Shown one piece after another: positions 8,601 through 13,234 of a DNA stretch of 13,234 bases. The stretch's first letter is position 1; each line of letters starts with the position of its first letter. The position numbers were made by a program, and so were the translations under genes. The notes beneath the pieces were generated by a model. The model did not search any database and was not told the DNA's origin. It saw nothing but the letters and a program-made list of their open reading frames with translations. Where the stretch lies: assembly GCA_020025055.1 (NCBI GenBank), contig JAHHST010000039.1:1-13234 (forward strand), given 5' to 3'. The stretch is from Longicatena sp. Lineage in GTDB: Bacteria > Bacillota_I > Bacilli_A > Erysipelotrichales > Erysipelotrichaceae.

Positions 8601-11600
8601 CGTTTTCTTTATTTAATACAATTTTTTTACAGTCTCCATCTCCTGATAAAATGACTTGAAATTGTTCATTCTCTTTCGGCTTTTCGAAATTTCCTTGTTC
8701 ATCTCGAATTTGTTTTAATATACAAATACTACCGTTTTTTTGTTCATAACAATTCACGCATGTAATAAACTGATCACATTTACAAATTTCTAAATCAACA
8801 TCCTTAGTTTTCACTCCATTTACTAAATAATATGGTTCTTGGAAACCTTCTAAAGAACTTTGCTGAATTTGATACCTTCCATAAGGTAAACATAACTGGA
8901 TTTTCCAATCATTTTCTTGATTTAAACAATACCATTCTTTCCCTTGATTCCCAATAACTTCAATATCAATTGTACAGTTTTCAGGTATGCAACAATCATC
9001 TCCATTTTGATTTTGAAGCATTGCATCAATATAGACCGTTGCCTCTTGTTTTTTCTTAATTACTTTTACATATGCTGTTTCATCACAAATTCCAATGATT
9101 GCCTCATTATGAAAACATTGATCATCAACAATAAAATCATAATCTTCATCTTGATTCGCATGAATGGTATAAATACCTTTAGGAAGCATACATAAACAAT
9201 CATAAAAATCATTTTCATAATTTAATTCTATTTCGTATTCATCCATTTCATTTTCCACAATCATACAAAATTTTTCACATGGATTTGGGTGAACAATTTC
9301 ATTCTCTATTTCATTATATCCTTCTAATTGTAAGCACCCCTTGCAACCAACGGAATTGATAACAATAATCACTACATCTTCATCGCCCACACAGAATTTT
9401 CCACATGTCTGATATTCTCCTTGTATCTCATATTTAACATCTTTCACATTTTTTTCATATATACAATACGTTCCATATGGGATATCACATAAATGTAATG
9501 TAAAGTCATTTTCATGTGATAATCTAAATACTTGTCTATAATCGTCATTTTCAATCATGATTTCAAAACATTCCCAACGTTGTGGGTGATGTCTTATTCC
9601 ATCTTGATCTTCGATAACTTTTGTAATTTGTACGCATCCTTTTTGACATGGTTCATTCATTATTTGAATATGAACTTGATCTCCCTGATATAAGAAATAA
9701 CCGTTATTTTGTAGATTTCCATTTATACAATAATGTTTACATAAGCATCCTAATTCACTCACTTCATAATGTTGATATGGCATATCTTTTAGACAAATAG
9801 CAAAATCATTATATTTATTTAATTCATAAATTTGATGAATGTGTTTTCCTTTCATTAAAACTCGATAACTATCTTCATCCCTTGGTTTCTCATATTCACC
9901 ATCTCGCATAATTAATTTTTCTATATAAATATTTTGAGAACATTCTTTCATATATACTAATCGAATATTCACATCGTCTTCTCCTAATACAAAATAACCA
10001 TCCTTTTGTTCATGCCCACAAATAACGTATTTTACATTCTCAGCAACGATTCGATAATTTCCTTCTTCTAAATCATCGAAACATATACGATACTGATTTT
10101 GTTGATTTAATTCATACGTTTGTTCAATTCCTCTTCCATAAAGAGTAAATGAAATTGGATCATTTAAACAATCCGAAGACTCCTCTTCACAACTTCCACA
10201 TATCCTTACATTTCCTGCGGTTGCACAATTTTCATTAATAATTCCTATATTTATATCTTGAGTTCCTAAATAAAATTTCGCATTTTGTTTTTCTGTGCCA
10301 TCCACACAATAAGAAACCCGATATCCTAAAGCATCTTTTTCTATTACTTGATAGTTTCCATAAGATAAATCATTCAATACGACACACCAACCATTTTGAT
10401 AATCTAGTGTAGTCTTTATACAAGTATCATCACTTTCCATAAGAATCTCAAAGCTTTCATTATAAGATGGTAAATGCATAGTTCCATCACAGTCTCGAAT
10501 AACTTTATATAGTTTTACATTTCCGCATCGCTTTTGACGATTCAAAATACATACTTCTTGCGTATTCTCTCCTACATATACATATCCATCCACAGAAGGT
10601 GTTCGATTCACAAAATAACGGACCTCATATTGTTTATGTTCACACTCACAAACTTGATATTCCCCTTGTCTTAAACCATCAAGTACTATACACCAATGAT
10701 TTGCAGAACATAATGTATACGTATTATGGAAACATGGACCATCAACACTTATTTCAAATATTTCGTCCGTTTGCGGTTTTGCGATTTGATGGTGCGCTGT
10801 TTCAATATATTTACATATTTTTAATGTTCCATTTAAACAATCTTGTACACAATTGATAATTTTTACATCTTGTTCACATTCATGATCTACCACAAATCTT
10901 GCATAAGACTCTTCTTTTTGATTATTTACTTGATATCGTACATAATAATCGTTCGTATCATTTTCTCTTACTTCATAACTACCATACCGTAAATTTTCAA
11001 ATCCAATACACCAATCATTTTCTTTACATAAAGTAAATTCTTGCTTTCCAAAGCAGGAGCTTAGACATCCAAAAAAATAGTCATCATCATTTGGTTTTAC
11101 AAGTTCATGATGTTCATTGCGAATATATTTATAAATATTCACACTACCCTTATTTTTTTCTTCATTAATTATCGAAACACAATTATAAATACCTTTCATA
11201 ATACAAATTTGTGCAGTTGTTGTTTCCATTCCACCATTGATACAATACGTAGTGATATATTCATCACAATCACATTCAACCACTTCATATGTTCCTTCAC
11301 ATAAATCAGCGATTTCTACACAATAATTATTATTCGCATTCAAATAAAATGTATTTCGTTGTCCACAACCAATCAACATAATTTTAAAATTTTCCTGTCG
11401 ATTTGGCTTATCAATGCATCCATCATAATGTTTCATATATTTACAAATACGTAATAACGTATTCGTTGTAATACAAGATTCTTCCATGCACTCTTCTTCA
11501 ATTACCATTACATAGGCTCTTTCATGGGGATGTAAATCAATATGTGCATACGTTGTTTCTTCTTCTCCATTTACACTATAATAGATTTTTTTGCCATCTG

Positions 11601-12525
11601 CTTGTATCTCTTTTACATCATAAGATCCTGCATCTAATTTCGTCATACATACAACATATTGATTCTCCTGATTTAACTGTACCATTTCCTCTAATGTATT
11701 TGATAGTACCTGGATTGGATATTCTGCACCTTCACTAGGACGATGTAAAGCACCTTTTTGATTACGAATCCATTTTTCAATGACTAACTCCGTTGGACAA
11801 TCCTTTGACACAACACATTCCAAAACATTTTCTTTTTGATTTAAATCTATCATCGTTCCTTGTATTTGTTGTCCATTCAATAAATAGTAATCACTTATAT
11901 CTTCTTTTATTTCATATCGTTGTTTAAATAAATGTTCAATCATAGTTTCATAATTATTTTCGCAATTTAATATCTCACAGAATTGTTCTCCGTTTTGATC
12001 TTCTAATAAAAAACGATATGTCTGTTTATCTTGTATTGGGACAAGACTTCCATCTTCATTTTCTATCATTTTTTTTATCATCAATGAACATTCTTCCAAC
12101 TTTTGATGAATAATTTCGATTTCCACCATCTTTGATGTATGATCAAAAACAACCTGTGCACAATCCATTCCGGTTTCTTCATGATCTACATAATATGAAA
12201 TATGAAAATCATTTGTATTCACTAATTGTTGACCTTCCTTATCTACTTCTACAAGTGAAACTTGAACCCCTTCAATGTTTTTAATTTGTAACTCTCCTAT
12301 ACCTGTATTTTCATCAATAGGAATCGCATAAATTTGACATTTCTTAGAAGAATCACAAACTTTAACATACCTAGTAATTGGTTCTAAATATGGCAATTCA
12401 TCTGTAGGTTGTTCTTTCATAAGAATAGAAACTGTTCCACGACAATCACAAGAATCTTGTTGTACCACCTCTAAAAAACTCATGTATGATTTTTTAATTA
12501 AGGCATTTTTTATAAACTTCTTCAT
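5632..12525 (-). CDS. Giant cysteine-rich protein of tandem CnaB/SpaA-like repeats, no export signal seen
   Basis: A 2297-residue intact frame whose function I do not recognise. After a polar, Lys-rich leader (1-25) and a divergent first unit (about 30-145), some 21 repeats of about 102 residues follow. Their shared pattern runs: GSIxIxKYI, then a KP, a YxLNxENxW block, a GxYxIxE box, YxVNG and a closing VxIIN. GxYxIxE and the closing Asn strand are typical of CnaB/SpaA (prealbumin-like) domains with Lys-Asn isopeptide bonds. There is no hydrophobic signal peptide, no membrane segment and no LPxTG; the C-terminus is NDIKIII. About 99 cysteines are present, all but four before residue 1569. 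The protein is visibly rich in Asp and Glu. A start at 12525 is preferred because AGGAGG lies 6 bases upstream; an ATG at 12552 lacks one. It follows a Spo0A-domain gene by 130 bp. A structural, perhaps spore-related, role is inference; a surface adhesin exported by an unseen route is the alternative. Confidence 0.9.
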   Translation of the reverse strand: MKKFIKNALIKKSYMSFLEVVQQDSCDCRGTVSILMKEQPTDELPYLEPITRYVKVCDSSKKCQIYAIPIDENTGIGELQIKNIEGVQVSLVEVDKEGQQLVNTNDFHISYYVDHEETGMDCAQVVFDHTSKMVEIEIIHQKLEECSLMIKKMIENEDGSLVPIQDKQTYRFLLEDQNGEQFCEILNCENNYETMIEHLFKQRYEIKEDISDYYLLNGQQIQGTMIDLNQKENVLECVVSKDCPTELVIEKWIRNQKGALHRPSEGAEYPIQVLSNTLEEMVQLNQENQYVVCMTKLDAGSYDVKEIQADGKKIYYSVNGEEETTYAHIDLHPHERAYVMVIEEECMEESCITTNTLLRICKYMKHYDGCIDKPNRQENFKIMLIGCGQRNTFYLNANNNYCVEIADLCEGTYEVVECDCDEYITTYCINGGMETTTAQICIMKGIYNCVSIINEEKNKGSVNIYKYIRNEHHELVKPNDDDYFFGCLSSCFGKQEFTLCKENDWCIGFENLRYGSYEVRENDTNDYYVRYQVNNQKEESYARFVVDHECEQDVKIINCVQDCLNGTLKICKYIETAHHQIAKPQTDEIFEISVDGPCFHNTYTLCSANHWCIVLDGLRQGEYQVCECEHKQYEVRYFVNRTPSVDGYVYVGENTQEVCILNRQKRCGNVKLYKVIRDCDGTMHLPSYNESFEILMESDDTCIKTTLDYQNGWCVVLNDLSYGNYQVIEKDALGYRVSYCVDGTEKQNAKFYLGTQDINIGIINENCATAGNVRICGSCEEESSDCLNDPISFTLYGRGIEQTYELNQQNQYRICFDDLEEGNYRIVAENVKYVICGHEQKDGYFVLGEDDVNIRLVYMKECSQNIYIEKLIMRDGEYEKPRDEDSYRVLMKGKHIHQIYELNKYNDFAICLKDMPYQHYEVSELGCLCKHYCINGNLQNNGYFLYQGDQVHIQIMNEPCQKGCVQITKVIEDQDGIRHHPQRWECFEIMIENDDYRQVFRLSHENDFTLHLCDIPYGTYCIYEKNVKDVKYEIQGEYQTCGKFCVGDEDVVIIVINSVGCKGCLQLEGYNEIENEIVHPNPCEKFCMIVENEMDEYEIELNYENDFYDCLCMLPKGIYTIHANQDEDYDFIVDDQCFHNEAIIGICDETAYVKVIKKKQEATVYIDAMLQNQNGDDCCIPENCTIDIEVIGNQGKEWYCLNQENDWKIQLCLPYGRYQIQQSSLEGFQEPYYLVNGVKTKDVDLEICKCDQFITCVNCYEQKNGSICILKQIRDEQGNFEKPKENEQFQVILSGDGDCKKIVLNKENDWSYTVCNLEDGRYQIQEQGNCHHVSYIVNEQGETDYAEVYMHQNHQQVRIINDRKEPLGSIEITKLIKDEEGCYCTPGDDQQYWVQVIGNGFYKRLCLNKENHFYACIRCLKNDTYEIFEENGKDVMYIVNNDAPSTKAIVHVCNHVNTVNIVNREKDAKGSIYVSKYIQNDGVCMKPISGTYSIQITGNQQCTQYELNKDNHYCVGIHDLECGMYEIEEMNHENVVYSVDCGLPSEHAYVQVQCDCHDVQVINRNSSCGKITLIKYIRENGQLKKPKKGVYTFRVTKPGYHNIVVLSDENHWTMTLDHLSDGVYTITETSSSYNVSYIVNEESETTLGVVRVKGNENIVKIINEPKDENGQIIIEKYIRKDGTLVKPEMNYEAVIRLSGAEYEQEFKLNKENQWKVNVSGLEYGMYEVEELNGLNVHYSINGGKETTRGVLCVCSEGNFVSVINEDEDKKGSIKIKKYVRYGETGDLETPADDFYVRLLITKPRYRKYVTLDVENDFSTTLEQLEDGLYVIQEIEPKHEVSYRINGQAEVANATIRVEQNENTVQVIDTLSITQGSIYLRKVIENEQGEQVLPQEKERFNVSIRGNDYHKDIVLAKDNQWTMLLEDLDDGMYEIQESAQQTYDVSYCVDGKCKEDAKVFVKGTEHEVVIVNKKKEVGATLQLTKFIKQANGTLVRPADGDDFTIEIINESYQKRVSLNGSNAFTKVIFDLPEGIYRIREINQDNYTVTYRLNGGEVVNDLDVTITPETKANVDIINERTINRNVIDVFKYMLDANEEYVPPKENETFAFEIIGNQGKETYELNKENEWHVTLKDYPSGKYQIVETTSQYDVQYLVNSPTLMQDAYFEASAQKTNIIGIINKLPNVENGSLLITKRIKTLQGNLIVPNDGDYVIKITRNKEETYEILNQENEYEKVVKNLSYGEYRIEEVSSTMEVYYIVDGKEVEDMAVVNITDENQHNIIIVNVEKQSQNDIKIII
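5635..12090 (-). repeat. Array of 21 CnaB-like protein repeats, about 102 residues each
   Basis: By hand alignment the repeats start at residues 146, 245, 356, 460, 566, 668, 771, 864, 963, 1063, 1162, 1265, 1368, 1470, 1569, 1670, 1771, 1875, 1978, 2083 and 2188. Copies are diverged, sharing mainly framework residues, so this is an old array and not a recent expansion. The best conserved DNA word encodes LNKEN (plus strand ttttctttatttaa), found in several copies. Putative isopeptide residues are Lys at position 7 of each repeat, Glu ending the GxYxIxE box, and Asn (Asp in repeat 17) ending the last strand. They are all present in repeats 3-6, 8, 9 and 12-21. Repeats 1 and 2 lack the Asn. 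Repeats 7 and 10 lack all three, and repeat 11 lacks Lys and Glu. Confidence 0.85.
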
Positions 12526-12531
12526 CCATAT

Positions 12532-12537
12532 CCTCCT
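12532..12537 (-). promoter_or_regulatory. Ribosome binding site that fixes the start of the giant gene
   Basis: A perfect AGGAGG on the minus strand, 6 bases from the ATG at 12525. It lies inside the frame that could open at 12552, and the candidate promoter would leave only about 10 bases of leader before that upstream ATG. The protein therefore most likely begins MKKFIKNALI. Confidence 0.85.
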
Positions 12538-12569
12538 GTTCCTTAAAAACATTCAAACCTATACATTCC

Positions 12570-12595
12570 AGTATATGAATCTCTTTAAAAAAAGT
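12570..12595 (-). promoter_or_regulatory. Candidate promoter of the giant gene (sigma-A or sporulation SigE/SigK-like)
   Basis: The minus strand reads CATATACT at 12570-12577. It contains TATACT, a 5/6 sigma-A -10, but the -35 at 17 bp (TGAACT) is poor. It also fits the SigE -10 (CATACAnT, 7/8), and with AC placed 16 bp upstream (12594-12595) it nearly fits the SigK pattern AC-16/17-CATAnnnTA (last A is G). The transcript would begin about 38 bases before the ATG at 12525. The sequence alone does not decide which sigma factor is used. Confidence 0.4.
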
Positions 12596-12626
12596 TCATA
12601 AAAAACAAAATTCTTAAAAATATATT

Positions 12627-12640
12627 CGCAAGCGCTTACA
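12627..12640. promoter_or_regulatory. cre-like site (CcpA) between the Spo0A-domain gene and the giant gene
   Basis: On the minus strand it reads TGTAAGCGCTTGCG, with a perfect AAGCGCTT palindromic core and two deviations from the cre consensus TGWNANCGNTNWCA. It lies about 50 bp upstream of the candidate -10 of the giant gene and 16 bases past the stop codon of the upstream gene. It could make expression depend on carbon supply, either as an upstream site or as a roadblock to read-through. Confidence 0.45.
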
Positions 12641-12655
12641 TTAACTACTTTAATA

Positions 12656-13021
12656 TTATATATTTTGTATTCTCATATAATCTACCAATAAAGCGATAAA
12701 TTCCTTATTTGTTGGTCTTGCTTTTCTTCCATCAATTGTATTATGAAAAATTTTAGCTATAACATCAACATTTCCTCTCAACCACGTATTTTCAATCGCA
12801 ACACGGATAACTCTTTCTACACAATGCAAAGATGTATTATATCTTTTTGCCAATGGCATATAGACATCTTCCATCATATGACTTAACAAATTTTCATTGC
12901 TATAAACCATCAATATTGCTTCTCTTACATAATAAAATCCTTTCAAATGCGCAGGCATCCCCATTTCTTGTAATACGTTTGTAATTTCAATTATTTTCTC
13001 TTTATCATAATTATTTTCCAT
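12656..13021 (-). CDS. Stand-alone Spo0A C-terminal DNA-binding domain protein
   Basis: 121 residues matching the effector domain of Spo0A, the master regulator of sporulation, over nearly their whole length: the MGMPAHLKGFYYVREAI segment (20-36), LAKRYNTS (57-64), the helix-turn-helix around VERVIRVAIENTW (68-80), RGN (82-84) and the closing ARPTNKEFIALLVD (101-114). Spo0A of Bacillus subtilis has about 267 residues with an N-terminal receiver that is phosphorylated and otherwise holds this domain back. Here the receiver is absent and no remnant is seen upstream, so activity cannot be controlled by a phosphorelay on this chain. In the recognition helix the usual S-R-V-E-R is H-C-V-E-R: Glu69, Arg70 and Arg73 are kept but the first Arg is Cys67, which may alter DNA specificity. 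The start is supported by AAAGGGGAAG just upstream. No terminator separates it from the giant gene. Confidence 0.9.
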   Translation of the reverse strand: MENNYDKEKIIEITNVLQEMGMPAHLKGFYYVREAILMVYSNENLLSHMMEDVYMPLAKRYNTSLHCVERVIRVAIENTWLRGNVDVIAKIFHNTIDGRKARPTNKEFIALLVDYMRIQNI

Positions 13022-13059
13022 TTTTCTTCCCCTTTTCCTTTATTTCCAATGACTCAATT

Positions 13060-13065
13060 ACTATA
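13060..13065 (-). promoter_or_regulatory. Possible -10 of the Spo0A-domain gene
   Basis: The minus strand reads TATAGT, a 5/6 match to TATAAT, 38 bases before the start codon. The hexamer 17 bp upstream is TTATTT, a poor -35, as expected if an activator bound at the 0A-like boxes just upstream (13088-13104) were needed. The call rests on position and one hexamer only. Confidence 0.3.
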
Positions 13066-13087
13066 TGTATTTTTATGTTGTAAAATA

Positions 13088-13104
13088 AGTCGATAAATGT
13101 CGAA
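13088..13104 (+). promoter_or_regulatory. Tandem 0A-box-like sites upstream of the Spo0A-domain gene
   Basis: An exact 0A box TGTCGAA (13098-13104) is preceded by AGTCGAT (13088-13094, 5/7), in the same orientation and exactly 10 bp apart, one helical turn. Spo0A effector domains bind such tandem boxes side by side. The sites lie 67-83 bp upstream of the start codon of a protein with that very domain, suggesting control by itself or by full-length Spo0A encoded elsewhere. Confidence 0.5.
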
Positions 13105-13234
13105 TGTTGCAAATAACTATTATGATTTTTTATCCATTGTGCATATAAAAATAAAATAAATAAAAAATCAATATAGAGTTCCACTTTACTTATTTTCATA
13201 ATAAAAAATTAACAATATCTAAAATCATTCACTT

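Noticed and set aside
5635..12090. CRISPR array or DNA satellite, suggested by recurrent plus-strand words such as ttttctttatttaa
   Set aside because: The words recur at about 300 bp, in frame with a protein repeat, and encode the LNKEN block; there are no spacer-like units.
11805..12342. Several TGTCAAA-like 0A boxes within the giant gene
   Set aside because: They lie in coding sequence and match a short AT-rich pattern expected often by chance.
12448..12525. Signal peptide at the N-terminus of the giant protein
   Set aside because: Residues 1-25 contain lysines at 2, 3, 6, 11 and 12 with no uninterrupted hydrophobic core and no cleavage-like site.
12526..12552. Upstream ATG that would extend the giant protein by nine residues
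   Set aside because: The perfect AGGAGG at 12532-12537 lies inside this extension and serves the ATG at 12525; the upstream ATG has no comparable site and would lie about 10 bases from the expected transcript start.
13011..13199. A 62-codon minus-strand frame overlapping the start of the Spo0A-domain gene
   Set aside because: No ribosome binding site before its ATG, AT-rich low-complexity translation, no resemblance to a receiver domain, and it covers the 0A-box and promoter region. It is best read as non-coding leader.

Overview
The window looks like chromosomal DNA of a low-GC, anaerobic Bacillota, perhaps in the Erysipelotrichales/Coprobacillaceae neighbourhood. That placement is inferred from the strong AT bias, strict AGGAGG-type ribosome binding sites, a homodimer-type pyruvate:ferredoxin oxidoreductase and a Spo0A-family DNA-binding domain. 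No species can be named. All supported genes lie on the minus strand, so transcription runs from high to low coordinates.

Right to left: (1) 13022-13234 is a leader region with a pair of 0A-box-like sites 10 bp apart. (2) 12656-13021 encodes a 121-residue free-standing Spo0A C-terminal DNA-binding domain with no receiver domain. (3) 12526-12655 is a 130-bp gap with a cre-like site, a candidate promoter whose -10 fits both the housekeeping sigma factor and mother-cell sporulation sigma factors, and the AGGAGG of the next gene. (4) 5632-12525 is one intact 6.9-kb gene for a 2297-residue protein made almost entirely of about 21 tandem CnaB/SpaA-like beta-sandwich repeats of about 102 residues. 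It has no visible signal peptide, membrane segment or sorting signal. Its first 1568 residues carry about 95 cysteines and the remaining 729 carry four. (5) 5419-5631 holds a terminator, two tandem octamer repeats and a clear promoter. (6) 1888-5418 is pyruvate:ferredoxin oxidoreductase. (7) 244-1761 is a phosphoglucomutase/phosphomannomutase with its own promoter. (8) 1-155 is the start of a LytTR/AgrA-like response regulator, cut by the window edge.

The left half (response regulator, hexose-phosphate mutase, PFOR) is ordinary housekeeping or regulatory DNA, each gene separated by its own terminator and promoter. The right half is the unusual part: a receiver-less Spo0A-type regulator followed, with no visible terminator, by a giant cysteine-rich repeat protein that appears to lack export signals. 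My working hypothesis is a sporulation- or stationary-phase-linked locus making a large intracellular or mother-cell structural protein, possibly a coat- or exosporium-like filament. This rests on context and motifs and has not been demonstrated. Within the protein, the Lys/Glu/Asn residues expected for intramolecular isopeptide bonds are kept in about 16 repeats and lost together in two (partly in a third). This supports both the fold assignment and a real function for the bonds. No intergenic stretch exceeds 300 bp. I saw no tRNA, rRNA, CRISPR array or insertion sequence.
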